DNA of 64,000 nt from Solwaraspora sp. WMMA2056 (GCF_030345095.1 NZ_CP128360.1:2852001-2916000), one strand, 5' to 3'; counted from the stretch's first letter, positions 41,152-51,101 are shown. The notes: generated from the sequence alone by a model not told the origin. Numbers and translations: made by a program.

Positions 41152-41333
41152 GTTGATCATGCGTTGACCAGCGTTGATTCCTCCGCCTGGTCACGAAGGT
41201 CGGCACGATCGTTTGTGTCGTGCTGCGACGGTCGCAAGTAACCTGGCCCACAATCCCTTGTGGCAAGTCGGGACGTGGCTGAATCTAAACGGTTCCGTGT
41301 CCACCACCACTCAGCCCCTTGGGACATGACTCC

Positions 41334-42872
41334 GTGATCACTGGTGAACTGAAGAGCAAGATCGACCGCATCTGGGACGCCTTCTGGTCGGGCGGTATCT
41401 CCAACCCCCTCGAAGTGATCGAGCAGATCACGTATCTGCTGTTCATCCGCCGTCTCGACGAGTTGCAGAAGCTCGCCGACAACCGGGCGCAGCGTCTCGG
41501 CCCCGACGGGGTTCGGCACATCTACCCCGACGGCGACGACCCGCTCGGTCGCCCGTACAGCGAGCTGCGCTGGTCGTACTTCACGGGCCTTGGCGACCCG
41601 CGAAAGATGTACGAGATCGTCGGCGAGCACGTCTTCCCGTTCCTGCGCACCCTGGGTGGCGACGGGTCGGCGTACTCGCGGCACATGAAGGACGCCCGCT
41701 TCACCATCCCGAACCCGGCGCTGCTCGGGCGGGTCGTCGACATGATCGACGACATCCCGATGGATGACCGGGACACCAAGGGTGACCTGTACGAATACAT
41801 GCTCAGCAAGATCGCGACGGCTGGGCACAACGGCCAGTTCCGGACGCCCCGGCACATCATCAACCTGATGGTCGAGATGGTCGAGCCCGGCCCGAAGGAT
41901 CGCATCTGCGACCCGGCCTGCGGCACCGCCGGCTTCCTGGTCGGCGCGGTCGAGTACATCCGCCGGCGGCATCCGGCCGCGCTGCACGACCCGGTGCTAC
42001 GTGGCCACTTCCACCAGGACATGTTCCACGGCTTCGACTTCGACAACACCATGCTGCGGGTCGGCAGCATGAACATGCTGCTGCACGGGGTGGAGAACCC
42101 GGCCATCGACTACCGGGACTCGCTCGGTGACGACGTCAGCGACGAGACCGACGCGTACTCGGTGATCCTGGCCAACCCGCCGTTCGCCGGCAGCCTCGAC
42201 TACGAGCGCACCTCGCGGATCCTGCAGCAGACCGTCAAGACGAAGAAGACCGAGCTGCTGTTCCTGGCGCTGTTCCTGCGGCTGCTGCGCAACGGCGGCC
42301 AGGCGGCGGTAGTCGTGCCCGACGGGGTGCTCTTCGGCTCCAGCAAGGCACACAAGGAGCTGCGCCGCATGCTGGTCGAGGACCAGAAGCTCGACGCGGT
42401 GGTCAAGCTTCCCGGCGGGGTCTTCAAGCCGTACGCCGGGGTGTCGACCGCGATCCTGTTCTTCACCAAGACCAACAGCGGCGGTACGGGCAACGTCTGG
42501 TTCTACGAGGTGAAGGCCGACGGTTGGAGCCTCGACGACAAGCGTGGCCCGCTGCTGCCGGAGGCGAAGCTCGGCCCGGTGCCGGCCGAGGCGCTGACCG
42601 CTGAGGAGCACGCCAAGAACAACCTGCCGGACGTGCTGGCCCGCTGGAAGCAGCGCGACGGTGCAGAGCGGGAGCGGGCGCGCACCGAGCAGTCCTTCTG
42701 CGTGCCGAAGGACGACATCGTCGCCCAGGACTACGACCTGAGCCTCAACCGCTACAAGGAGATCGTGCACGAGGAGGTCGAGCACCGGCCACCAGCCGAG
42801 ATCATCGCCGAACTCGAACGCCTCGAATCCGAGATCCGGCAGGGCCTCGCCGACCTCAAGGGGCTGCTGTGA
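41334..42872 (+). CDS. hsdM: Type I restriction-modification methyltransferase HsdM
   Basis: 512 residues. The N-terminal HsdM helical domain begins ITGELKSKIDRIWDAFWSGG. The N6-adenine methyltransferase core has the SAM motif DPACGTAGFLVGA (about 195-207) and the catalytic NPPF (about 280). GTG 41334 is preferred because the family N-terminus is MITGEL; the TTG at 41319 adds five residues. Its end overlaps hsdS by GTGA. It modifies host DNA with the specificity subunit, which is broken here, so modification is likely lost or altered. A 180-base region with no recognisable feature precedes the gene. Confidence 0.95.
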   Translation: MITGELKSKIDRIWDAFWSGGISNPLEVIEQITYLLFIRRLDELQKLADNRAQRLGPDGVRHIYPDGDDPLGRPYSELRWSYFTGLGDPRKMYEIVGEHVFPFLRTLGGDGSAYSRHMKDARFTIPNPALLGRVVDMIDDIPMDDRDTKGDLYEYMLSKIATAGHNGQFRTPRHIINLMVEMVEPGPKDRICDPACGTAGFLVGAVEYIRRRHPAALHDPVLRGHFHQDMFHGFDFDNTMLRVGSMNMLLHGVENPAIDYRDSLGDDVSDETDAYSVILANPPFAGSLDYERTSRILQQTVKTKKTELLFLALFLRLLRNGGQAAVVVPDGVLFGSSKAHKELRRMLVEDQKLDAVVKLPGGVFKPYAGVSTAILFFTKTNSGGTGNVWFYEVKADGWSLDDKRGPLLPEAKLGPVPAEALTAEEHAKNNLPDVLARWKQRDGAERERARTEQSFCVPKDDIVAQDYDLSLNRYKEIVHEEVEHRPPAEIIAELERLESEIRQGLADLKGLL

Positions 42873-43879
42873 CGTGGGCTACGAAAAGGCTGGACGAAGT
42901 CTGTTCGATCGTGATGGGACAGGCGCCACCGGGTGAGGGTTACAACCTCGATGGGTTGGGTTGGCCGCTGGTGGCAGGTCCCGGCGACTTCGAAGGTGAC
43001 CGCCCAGTAGTCAAGAAGTTCACGAAGCATGCCGCCAAGCTTTCTCAGCGAGGGCAGATCATCCTCGGCGTGCGGGCGTCAATCGGCGCGAAGGTTTGGA
43101 GTGATCGAATCTATGCGTTGGGTCGTGGAGTCGCTGGTCTGACTCCTGCGGAAGAAGTTGACTCCCGCTATCTCTGGCACTGGCTAACGTGGTGTGCCCC
43201 TGAGCTTTCAGCTAAGGGTAAGGGCGCGACATTTAAGCAGGTGAATCGACAGGACATTGGCGAGATGGAGGTGCCGGTTCCTGGTTTGGCTGAGCAGTGG
43301 CGGATCGCGGACGTGCTGGACCGCGTCGATACCCTGCGCGCTAAGCGTCGCGCTGCTCTCGGTCTGTTGGGTGCGGCGCGCACTGCCGCCTTTGTTCACA
43401 TGTTCGGCGATCCGATCTTGAATGACCGATCATGGAAGAGGGTGGCGCTTGGTGCCTTGGTCGAAAGGATTCATAGTGGGCGTAGCCCGATCTGTCTCGA
43501 TCGGCCGGCTTCTGAGGGTGAGTGGGCTGTGCTCAAACTGGGGGCTGTGACAAGCGGTGAGTTCCGACCTGCCGAGAACAAGGCGCTTCCGGTAACCGTC
43601 GCGCCACGCGCTGAAGACGAGGTGCGTGCTGGTGACATCCTATTTTCGCGTAAGAATACGAGAGATCTGGTTGCTGCCTGTGTTCTTGTGCGGTCTACCC
43701 CGGTGCGGCGGCTGATGCCTGACTTGATGTTTCGGCTTGAGCTGAAGGAGGAAGCCCCTGTCGTAGCGGAGTATCTTCATGCATTGCTCAGTTATCCACC
43801 GAAGAGGCGGACCGTCCAAGATCGTGACTGGATAGGTGCGTGGGACCTTGGAATACCGCAAGCGCGCGAGGTGGGTTAG
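42869..43879 (+). pseudogene. hsdS: HsdS specificity subunit, 5' fragment cut by IS66-type insertion
   Basis: The GTG start overlaps the hsdM stop. The first target-recognition domain (about 1-150, LDEVCSIVMGQAPPGEGYNL to EMEVPVPGLAEQ) and the central conserved helix (EQWRIADVLDRVDTLRAKRR) are intact. The second recognition domain is cut at base 43823, after which 18 residues are read from the IS until a stop at 43879. Removing the IS and one 8-bp duplication joins 42869-43823 to 45353-45564 in frame as a normal 388-residue HsdS. The gene has visibly more A/T third positions than hsdM, a common sign of exchanged specificity genes. Confidence 0.93.
43816..43823. repeat. Target-site duplication, left copy
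   Basis: ccaagatc directly precedes the left terminal repeat and matches 45345-45352; 8 bp is the usual IS66 target duplication. Confidence 0.95.
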
Positions 43880-45344
43880 GCGGTTGTGGGGATCCAGGGG
43901 CTGCCGGCGGCGGCTCGGGTGAGTGCGTCGAGCATGTTGATGCCGTGTCGGGTGGCGGTGGCGGCGTAGCTGCGGATCGCGGCGAAGTGTTCGGCTCCGG
44001 TCATGGTGCGCATGCTGCCGGAGACCTTGATCCGGAGTTTCGGCATGCGGATGGTCCGCTCGGCCGGGTTGTTGTCGAACGGCACGGCCGGGTCGGTGAG
44101 GAACCGCAGGTAGTCGGCGCGTCGGTCCCGTAGTCGCACGAACAGGGCGTGGTACTTGCGGTGCAGCTTGTCGGTGCGGGTGGCGGTGGCTGCGGCGCCG
44201 AGCACGACGGCCGAGCGCAGCAGGTGGGTCTGTTCGGCGAGGTCGGCCGGGTCGGGTTCGCAGCCGTCGGCGCGGGCCGTGACCGTCAGGCGGTTCAGGT
44301 GCCGCAGGGCGTCGATGGCCTGGCCGGCGAGGTCGGCGACCTGCCCGGTGGCGGTGTCGACCACGTAGACCAGTTCCCGCAGCACGTGGGCGTTGCACAG
44401 GGCGTGCCGGGCGGTGGTGTAGGTGTCGTACGGGGCCCACGCGTCGTGCACGGCGGTGCCGGTGTATCCGGGTAGCACGCCGGCGTCGTCCATTGCGGCG
44501 GTGCCGCGCCGGCGGTGCACGGTGAGGAACACGTCGGTGGGTGTGGAGGCGGAGTGCAGCCAGGCGAGGCGGCCGTCGACGCGTATGCCGGTCTCGTCGA
44601 AGTGCGCGACCGGCGCGTTCTTGATGCGGTCGCGGATGACGGGGAGCACCGTGTCGATGACGCCGAGGGCGGTGCGGGTGACCCAGGCGGTGATGGTGGC
44701 TGGCGCGACGGGCAGGCCGAACAGGTCACGGATCGCGTCGGCGGTGCGGCCGATGGACAGGAACTGTCCGTGGAGCAGGTAGACGCCGATCGCGGCGATC
44801 CGTGGTCCGTAGGCGGCGGGCGCGGTGGCCCCGGCGGGTGTCGCGGCGGTGGTGTGGTGCCCGCACGGGCAGGCGACGGTGACGATCTGGTGCTCGGTCA
44901 CCACGACCCGGGGCTGGGGGATGTCGAACACCTGCCGGCGGGTGACCGTCACCTCGGCGGGGTCGGTCAGGCCGTCACCGCAGCCGCCACAGATGTCCGG
45001 CACGTGCCGGACGATCACGTCCGGATCGGCCACCTGGGACAGGGTGGTGCCCTCGCCCCCGGTGGGGCGGCCCGGCCGGCGACCCGAACGGCCCCGCAGC
45101 GACTTCGGCGCCGGTTTGGCCAGCCCGTCGCTCGACGGCGGTTTCGACGAGTTGCTCGACGACTGCTTCAACCGGGCCTCAAGCTCAGCGATCCGCGTCA
45201 GCGCCTGCTCCAGCCGTGCGGCCAGCCCGGCGTTCAACGCCAACAACTCGTCATACGACGGCGGCGGATCGGCGGGCATGGCTGGTCAACCTACCAGCCT
45301 CCACAGCAGACAGCATCACCGGGATCAGGAACCTATCCAGTCAC
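43824..45344. mobile_element. IS66-family insertion sequence, 1,521 bp
   Basis: The ends are perfect 14-bp inverted repeats (gtgactggataggt at 43824-43837; its inverse at 45331-45344), flanked by identical 8-bp target duplications. It carries only one transposase gene, on the minus strand, without the tnpA/tnpB helper genes of classic IS66 elements, so it belongs with the single-gene members of the family. Identical ends and duplications point to a recent, complete insertion. Confidence 0.96.
43876..45279 (-). CDS. IS66-family transposase
   Basis: 467 residues. N-terminal coiled-coil leader (LARLEQALTRIAELEARLKQ-like), the Pro/Ser-rich NSSKPPSSDG segment, and a zinc-binding region (CGGCGDGL and ACPCGHHTT). 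The DDE core follows: VAHFDETGIRVDGRLAWLH (first Asp), VHDAWAPYDTY (second Asp) and PFDNNPAERTIRMPK (the IS66 NN-AER signature that holds the catalytic Glu). Length and motifs are complete, so it is probably active. ATG 45279 is preceded by the left promoter end of the element. Confidence 0.95.
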   Translation of the reverse strand: MPADPPPSYDELLALNAGLAARLEQALTRIAELEARLKQSSSNSSKPPSSDGLAKPAPKSLRGRSGRRPGRPTGGEGTTLSQVADPDVIVRHVPDICGGCGDGLTDPAEVTVTRRQVFDIPQPRVVVTEHQIVTVACPCGHHTTAATPAGATAPAAYGPRIAAIGVYLLHGQFLSIGRTADAIRDLFGLPVAPATITAWVTRTALGVIDTVLPVIRDRIKNAPVAHFDETGIRVDGRLAWLHSASTPTDVFLTVHRRRGTAAMDDAGVLPGYTGTAVHDAWAPYDTYTTARHALCNAHVLRELVYVVDTATGQVADLAGQAIDALRHLNRLTVTARADGCEPDPADLAEQTHLLRSAVVLGAAATATRTDKLHRKYHALFVRLRDRRADYLRFLTDPAVPFDNNPAERTIRMPKLRIKVSGSMRTMTGAEHFAAIRSYAATATRHGINMLDALTRAAAGSPWIPTTA

Positions 45345-45352
45345 CCAAGATC
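45345..45352. repeat. Target-site duplication, right copy
   Basis: ccaagatc identical to 43816-43823 directly follows the right terminal repeat, confirming transposition into hsdS. Confidence 0.95.
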
Positions 45353-45564
45353 TTGCATCTGGTTCGGCTGGATCTATGCCGAACATCTCAAAGGGCAACC
45401 TGGCCACTGTGGCTGTCGAGGTTCCTCCCTTGGATCTTCAGCGGGAATTCGCGAGCGCTATCTCTTCGATTGAGACTGCCAAGGTGGTGCAGCGGAGGGC
45501 GTTGGGGGAGTTGGATGCGTTGTTTGCGTCGTTGCAGCACCGGGCGTTTCGGGGGGAGCTGTGA
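45353..45564 (+). pseudogene. hsdS: HsdS specificity subunit, 3' fragment
   Basis: This piece holds the last part of the second recognition domain and the C-terminal conserved helix: MPNISKGNLATVAVEVPPLD, LQREFASAISSIETAKVVQR and ALGELDALFASLQHRAFRGE. It has no start codon of its own in frame apart from ATG at about 45376. Its TGA (45562-45564) overlaps the hsdR GTG, so hsdR translation may have depended on hsdS translation and may now be reduced. Confidence 0.93.
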
Positions 45565-48500
45565 CGGCGGCCAGCAACTTCGCCTTCCTGCGGGCTGAGT
45601 GGCCCGACCTGTTCGACGAGGCGCAGCGGGTCGAGCAGCACACGTTCGCAGACCCCCGCTACGCCTGCTTCTATGCTCGGCGCTGCCTCGAACACCTGGT
45701 GAAGTGGCTGTACCGGGCCGATGAGGCGCTGGGCCGGCCGTACCGGGGTCAGCTCGCGGCGCGGATCGCGGAGCCGGCGCTGAAGAACCTGGTCGGTGAG
45801 CACCTGCACGCCAAGATGGAGATTATCCGGCGGCAGGGCAACACGGCGGTCCACGAGAGCCGCCGGGTCAGTGACCGGGACGCGCTCGTGGTCTGCCAGG
45901 AGCTGTTCCACCTGATGTACTGGCTGGCCCGCACCTACACCCGCGACCAGGCCGCCGTGCCGTCGAGCAGCCTCGTCTTCGACGAAGCGCTGCTGCCGAG
46001 GCCGCAGGTGCGTCAGGCCAAGACCCGTGCCGAGCTGCGTGCCCTCGCCGACCAGCTCGCCGCGCAGGAAGAGCGCGAGGAGCGCGAAGCCGCCGCCGAG
46101 CTCGACGGTGACCTCGACGAGCAGGTCAAGGAACTCCGCCGGCAGGTCGCCGCCGCCAAGGCGCGCAACAGCAGGGTGCCGGACACCCACGACTACAACG
46201 AGCAGCAGACCCGGGACCTGTTCATCGACCTGCTGCTGCACGAGGCAGGTTGGGCGCTGGATCAGGCACGGGACATCGAGTTCCAGGTCAGCGGCATGCC
46301 GAACCAGACCGGCATCGGCTACGTCGACTATGTCCTGTGGGGAGACGACGACCGGCCGCTGGCGATCGTCGAGGCCAAGAGCGCCCGGCGGCACGCCATC
46401 GACGGCCAGAACCAGGCCCAGCTGTACGCCGACGCGCTGGAGCGGATGTACGGCCGGCGGCCGGTGATCTTCTACACCAACGGCTATGAGATCTGGCTCT
46501 GGGACGACGTCAGGTACCCGTACCGCAAGGTCCAGGGTTTCTACACCAAGGATCAGCTTGACCTGCTGATCCAGCGCCGGTCGAGCCGGCAGCGGCTGGC
46601 CGACACGTCGATCGATTGGGGGATCGTCAACCGGCACTACCAGCAGCGGGCGATCCGCCGGATCGCCGACACGTTCGAGGTCGACGGCCAGCGTAAGGCG
46701 CTGGTGGTGATGGCCACCGGGGCCGGCAAGACCCGCACCACGATCGCCCTGGTCGACCTGCTGCAGCGGGCCAACTGGATCAAGCGGGTGCTGTTCCTCG
46801 CCGACCGGTTGGCGCTGGTGCAGCAGGCGACGAACGCCTTCAAGACGCACCTGCCGGACACGGTGACGGTGAACCTGTCGCAGGACCGTAACCGCACCGA
46901 CGGCCGCGTCTACGTCGCCACGTACCCCACGATGATGGGTCTGATCAACGAGCTGGACGAGGGCGGCAGCCGACGGTTCGGGCCGGGCTACTTCGACCTG
47001 GTGATCATCGACGAGGCGCACCGGTCGGTCTACCAGAAGTACGGCGCCATCTTCGACTACTTCGACTCGCTGCTGGTCGGGCTGACCGCCACCCCGAAGG
47101 ACGAGGTCGACCGCAACACGTACCGCCTGTTCAACCTGGAGAACGGCGTGCCGACCGACGCGTACGGCCTGCAGGACGCGATCCGCGAGGGTTACCTGGT
47201 CCCGCCGCGCGCCGTCTCCGTCGCGATCCGCTATCCGCGCCACGGCATCCGCTACGACGACCTTCCCGAGCACGAGAAGGAGAAGTGGGACGAGCTGGAG
47301 TGGGGTGAGGAGGAGGCACCGGACCGGGTCGACGCGCAGGCCATCAACCAGTGGCTGTTCAACGCCGACACCGTCGACAAGGTCCTCGAACTGCTGATGA
47401 CCCGGGGGCACCGGGTGGCCGGCGGCGACCGGATCGGCAAGACCATCATCTTCGCCAAGAACACCCGGCACGCCGAGTTCATCGCCGACCGGTTCAACGC
47501 CAGCTACCCGCAGCTGCGCGGCGAGTTCGCCCGGGTCGTGCTGCACAAGGACCGGTACGCACAGAGCCTCATCGACTCGTTCGGCACTCCGGACAAGGCA
47601 CCGCACATCGCCATCTCGGTCGACATGATGGACACCGGCATCGACGTGCCGGAGGTCGTCAACCTGGTCTTCTTCAAGCAGGTGCGGTCGAAGACGAAGT
47701 TTTGGCAGATGATCGGCCGAGGCACCCGGCTGTGCAACGACCTGTTCGGCCCCGGCCAGCACAAGAAGGACTTCCTGGTCTTCGACTTCTGCGAGAACTT
47801 CGAGTACTTCGGCCAGTCACCCACCCGTACCGAGGGGTCCACGGCCGCGTCGCTCAGTGAGCGGATCTTCAAGGCGAAGGTCGAGCTGATCAGCCAGCTC
47901 GACCAGCGGCTGCCCGCCGGCACGGTCATCGACGGCGACGGCACCCGCAGCGAAGTCGGGCTGCGCTGGGACGTCGCGAACGAGCTGCGCGGCCTGGTCG
48001 CCGGTATGCGGCTGGAGAACTTCCTGGTCCGCCCACACCGGCAGGCCGTCGAGCGGTACGCCGACCCGGCGAGCTGGCAGCGGCTGACGCCGGAGTCGTC
48101 GGAGGAGATCAGCCACGAGCAGGCTCGGTTGCCGAGCGAAGTGCGCCCGACCGGTGACGAGGAAGCCAAACGGTTCGACCTGATGATCCTGCGGCTGCAA
48201 CTCGCCCGACTCGGTGCCGGCGGCCGCTTCGACCGGATCAAGGCCGATGTGCAGGCGATCGCCGCCGCGCTGCTGGAGCAGACGAACATCCCGGCGATCC
48301 GCGCCGAGGTGGAGCTGCTCGACCAGGTCGCCGCCGAGGAGTGGTGGCGCGATGTCACCCTGCCGATGCTGGAAGGGCTGCGGCGACGGGTCCGGTCGCT
48401 GGTCAAGCTGGTCGAAAAGTCGAAGCGGGCGATCGTCTACACCGACTTCGAAGACAAGATCAACGACGTGACCGAGGTACGCCTGACCGGTCTCGACGTC

Positions 48501-48992
48501 GGCACCGACTTCGAGCGGTTCCGGGAGAAGGTACGGGTGCACCTGCGGACCCACGAGGACCATGTGGCGTTGCAGAAGTTGCGGCGTAACCGGCAGCTGT
48601 CGCCGACCGACCTGGCCGAGCTGGAACGGATGCTGGTCGACTGCGGCGGCAGTGAACAGGAGATCGCCCAGGCCCGGCGGCGGGCCAACGGCCTCGGACT
48701 GTTCCTGCGCTCCCTCGTCGGGCTGGACCGGCAGGCCGCCACCGAAGCGTTCGACGAGTTCACCGCCGGCCGCAACCTGGACGCCGGGCAGCTCGACTTC
48801 GTCAACATCATGATCGAGCACCTGACCCAGAATGGGGTGATGGAGCCGAGCCGGCTCTACGAGTCGCCGTTCACCGAGCTGGCGCCGGCCGGACCGGATT
48901 CGGTCTTCCCGTCGGCGGACGTCGACAAGCTGGTCAGCATCCTGCGTACGGTGAAGGCGAGAGCGGCCGAGCCGGAGACCGACGTCGCCTGA
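45561..48992 (+). CDS. hsdR: Type I restriction endonuclease HsdR
   Basis: 1,143 residues. An N-terminal DUF4145-like segment (about 10-110, DPRYACFYARRCLEHLVKWL); the PD-(D/E)XK nuclease core (YVDYVLWGDDDRPLAIVEAK near 260-275); a superfamily 2 motor with Walker A MATGAGKTRT near 385 and DEAH VIIDEAHRS near 482; and motif VI IGRGTRLCNDL. Helical C-terminal HsdR-type part. GTG 45561 overlaps the hsdS stop. The protein is complete, but it cannot target DNA without a full HsdS, unless the truncated subunit or a second HsdS elsewhere replaces it. Confidence 0.95.
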   Translation: MTAASNFAFLRAEWPDLFDEAQRVEQHTFADPRYACFYARRCLEHLVKWLYRADEALGRPYRGQLAARIAEPALKNLVGEHLHAKMEIIRRQGNTAVHESRRVSDRDALVVCQELFHLMYWLARTYTRDQAAVPSSSLVFDEALLPRPQVRQAKTRAELRALADQLAAQEEREEREAAAELDGDLDEQVKELRRQVAAAKARNSRVPDTHDYNEQQTRDLFIDLLLHEAGWALDQARDIEFQVSGMPNQTGIGYVDYVLWGDDDRPLAIVEAKSARRHAIDGQNQAQLYADALERMYGRRPVIFYTNGYEIWLWDDVRYPYRKVQGFYTKDQLDLLIQRRSSRQRLADTSIDWGIVNRHYQQRAIRRIADTFEVDGQRKALVVMATGAGKTRTTIALVDLLQRANWIKRVLFLADRLALVQQATNAFKTHLPDTVTVNLSQDRNRTDGRVYVATYPTMMGLINELDEGGSRRFGPGYFDLVIIDEAHRSVYQKYGAIFDYFDSLLVGLTATPKDEVDRNTYRLFNLENGVPTDAYGLQDAIREGYLVPPRAVSVAIRYPRHGIRYDDLPEHEKEKWDELEWGEEEAPDRVDAQAINQWLFNADTVDKVLELLMTRGHRVAGGDRIGKTIIFAKNTRHAEFIADRFNASYPQLRGEFARVVLHKDRYAQSLIDSFGTPDKAPHIAISVDMMDTGIDVPEVVNLVFFKQVRSKTKFWQMIGRGTRLCNDLFGPGQHKKDFLVFDFCENFEYFGQSPTRTEGSTAASLSERIFKAKVELISQLDQRLPAGTVIDGDGTRSEVGLRWDVANELRGLVAGMRLENFLVRPHRQAVERYADPASWQRLTPESSEEISHEQARLPSEVRPTGDEEAKRFDLMILRLQLARLGAGGRFDRIKADVQAIAAALLEQTNIPAIRAEVELLDQVAAEEWWRDVTLPMLEGLRRRVRSLVKLVEKSKRAIVYTDFEDKINDVTEVRLTGLDVGTDFERFREKVRVHLRTHEDHVALQKLRRNRQLSPTDLAELERMLVDCGGSEQEIAQARRRANGLGLFLRSLVGLDRQAATEAFDEFTAGRNLDAGQLDFVNIMIEHLTQNGVMEPSRLYESPFTELAPAGPDSVFPSADVDKLVSILRTVKARAAEPETDVA

Positions 48993-49085
48993 CCTTGCAG
49001 CCGGAGTCGCCGGAGGGATTGGAATCGGCTGTGACTGACCGAGTGCCGCCTTGAATCAGTAGATCGAGGGTGTTTGACTGAGCGC

Positions 49086-51101
49086 ATGGCAACCAGACCG
49101 GTTGAGATGAGCGAACGCATCCTTACGGACTCCAGACGGGCTCCAGTCAAGGCCTTGGCGGAGGCGATCTGGAACGCTCTCGACGTCGGTGCCGATCACG
49201 TCAAGATCGACTTTGAGTTCGACGCGCTCGAAGCAATCCACACGATCATCGTCACAGACGACGGTGAGGGAATGAACCGGGAACGTGCCAGCAAGGGGTT
49301 CGGAGAGTACGGGGACTCCTGGAAGCGGCGCATCGATGCGCGGACCCACAACGGTCGCACCGTCCATGGTCAGCGCGGGCAGGGGCGGTATGACCTTCTT
49401 GGTCTCGGGCTGTCCGCCCGTTGGGAGTCGGTTGCCCAGCAGGCTGATGGGGCCGTCGCGGCTATTCAGGTCGAGCTCACGGGCACTGATCCCCGTAACT
49501 ACGAGATCAGCGAACCGGTGTCCTGTCTCGGACCTACTGGGACGATGCTGCGGATCGCGAACGTAACTCCCGCAGCAGACAAAGAGCTGAATCGGCCAGA
49601 TCTTGCCGACCTTCTTGCTGCTGAGTTTGCTCTTTATCTCCGGCAGTATCCGAAAGTTGAAATTGAGATCCGGGGCGTTAGTATCGACCCTTCGTCAAGT
49701 CATCTTCCCCCAGTGGATGTGCTCGTCGACGTCGAGGGCCTGACTGAGCCGGTCACGGTAACGTTCATTGAGTGGAAGCGCAAGATGAAGGGCATTCAGC
49801 GCGTCTACCTGTGTGACTCTAACGGGGCGGCTCTTCTTGATGTTCCGGCAGATCTCAGGGCACGTGACATTCTCTTTACTGGTCATATCTGCTGGGATGG
49901 CTTCAAGGGTCCGGACACCAGCGCGAGCCTAGCGATTCTGGGTGGCGAAGACGTGGGCGCGCGGGTGTTCGAGGCTGGCCGACAGGCGATCGCCGAACAG
50001 ATAGAGCAGCGGTCCCGTGAGCGTCAGATGCAGGTCGTCGACGATTGGAAGCTGGAGCAGTCATACCCGTACAAATCGGAGCCGACGACCGCGTCTGAGC
50101 AGGTCATCCAGAAGGCATTCGACATCATGGCGACTGCCGCAACCCCATTACTCACGAAAATGAACGTCGAGCAGCGACGATTCAGCATGCGGATGTTGCG
50201 TGTCGCGGTCGAGACCGATCCGTCGGCCGTACACAAGATCATGCTCGAAGTGCTGCGGCTACCCGAAGAGCGTGCGGAGGAGATGGCCGCGCTGTTTGAG
50301 CGGACCACGCTCGAAAGTATCATCACCACCACGCACAGCGTCTTGGATCGTCTCGACTTCATCTCTGGTCTCCGGTCCATGGTGTTCGACCACGAGTCGA
50401 AGAAGGCCACTACTGAGCGGCGCCAACTACACAAGATCCTCGAACGCGAGGCTTGGATATTTGGCGACGAATGGACGCTGATGGCAAGTGATGAGGCGCT
50501 CCGGCGCGTCCTCGTCAAGCACCTGAATCTGCTCGGCGAGGATGTTGCCTACGATGACGTCATTCCTCAATCCCGGGAGGACGGGCAGCTGTTGATCCCG
50601 GACCTTGTGATGTCGGGCAGCGCTTCCTCCTACTCCAAGAGTCGCGAGTACCTGGTTGTCGAACTCAAGCGTCCATCGGTTACTCTCGGTAAAGAAGAGC
50701 TGGACCAAATCGAAGCGTACGCTATAGCGATCACCGATGATGACCAGTTCAGTCAGCCAGGAATATCGTGGGATTTTTGGTTGATCGGCAACGACTACGA
50801 TTCATATGTCAAGCGAAAGCTCGACACACCCGGCAATCCTCGAGGCTGCGCACTGGTGGCACCGAAGTTCCGGGTCCATGTTCGGACGTGGGCCGAGGTG
50901 TTGGCTGATGCTGAGCACAGACATCGGTACATCCAGCAATCGCTCGCCAGCAACTCCGACGAGGATGCTGGGCTGAGCTATCTCAACCGGGTGCACCAGC
51001 AGTTGCTGCCGAGCGTCATGAAGCTGGGCGCAGCCGGATCGAGCTCCGCGACGCCCAAGCAGCGGCGACCGACCGACGCGCCAGCCGAGCCTCTCCCATA
51101 G
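49086..51101 (+). CDS. GHKL ATPase fused to a PD-(D/E)XK-like nuclease, candidate defence protein
   Basis: 671 residues. N-terminal Bergerat fold: N-box EAIWNALDVGAD (Glu26, Asn30, Asp33), ATP-lid DDGEGM (Asp58-x-Gly60-x-Gly62) and GQRGQGRYDLLGLG. A central helical domain follows. C-terminal nuclease-like pattern: IPDLVM (Asp near 504), then EYLVVELKRPSV (Glu and Lys near 524) and QIEAYAIA, as in DUF4263-like restriction-type nucleases. The gene is visibly richer in A/T third positions than hsdR, 90 bases upstream, suggesting transfer. Start: ATG 49086; TTG 49074 is also possible, and neither has an ideal ribosome site. A function in phage defence is inferred from the fold and the neighbour. 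Confidence 0.78.
   Translation: MATRPVEMSERILTDSRRAPVKALAEAIWNALDVGADHVKIDFEFDALEAIHTIIVTDDGEGMNRERASKGFGEYGDSWKRRIDARTHNGRTVHGQRGQGRYDLLGLGLSARWESVAQQADGAVAAIQVELTGTDPRNYEISEPVSCLGPTGTMLRIANVTPAADKELNRPDLADLLAAEFALYLRQYPKVEIEIRGVSIDPSSSHLPPVDVLVDVEGLTEPVTVTFIEWKRKMKGIQRVYLCDSNGAALLDVPADLRARDILFTGHICWDGFKGPDTSASLAILGGEDVGARVFEAGRQAIAEQIEQRSRERQMQVVDDWKLEQSYPYKSEPTTASEQVIQKAFDIMATAATPLLTKMNVEQRRFSMRMLRVAVETDPSAVHKIMLEVLRLPEERAEEMAALFERTTLESIITTTHSVLDRLDFISGLRSMVFDHESKKATTERRQLHKILEREAWIFGDEWTLMASDEALRRVLVKHLNLLGEDVAYDDVIPQSREDGQLLIPDLVMSGSASSYSKSREYLVVELKRPSVTLGKEELDQIEAYAIAITDDDQFSQPGISWDFWLIGNDYDSYVKRKLDTPGNPRGCALVAPKFRVHVRTWAEVLADAEHRHRYIQQSLASNSDEDAGLSYLNRVHQQLLPSVMKLGAAGSSSATPKQRRPTDAPAEPLP

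Noticed and set aside
43900-45280. Plus-strand frames within the IS66 element as genes
   Set aside because: They are antisense to a full-length transposase and stop at element boundaries.
45240-45480. Independent start of a new gene at the hsdS 3' fragment
   Set aside because: The fragment joins perfectly in frame to the 5' part once the IS and one duplication are removed.
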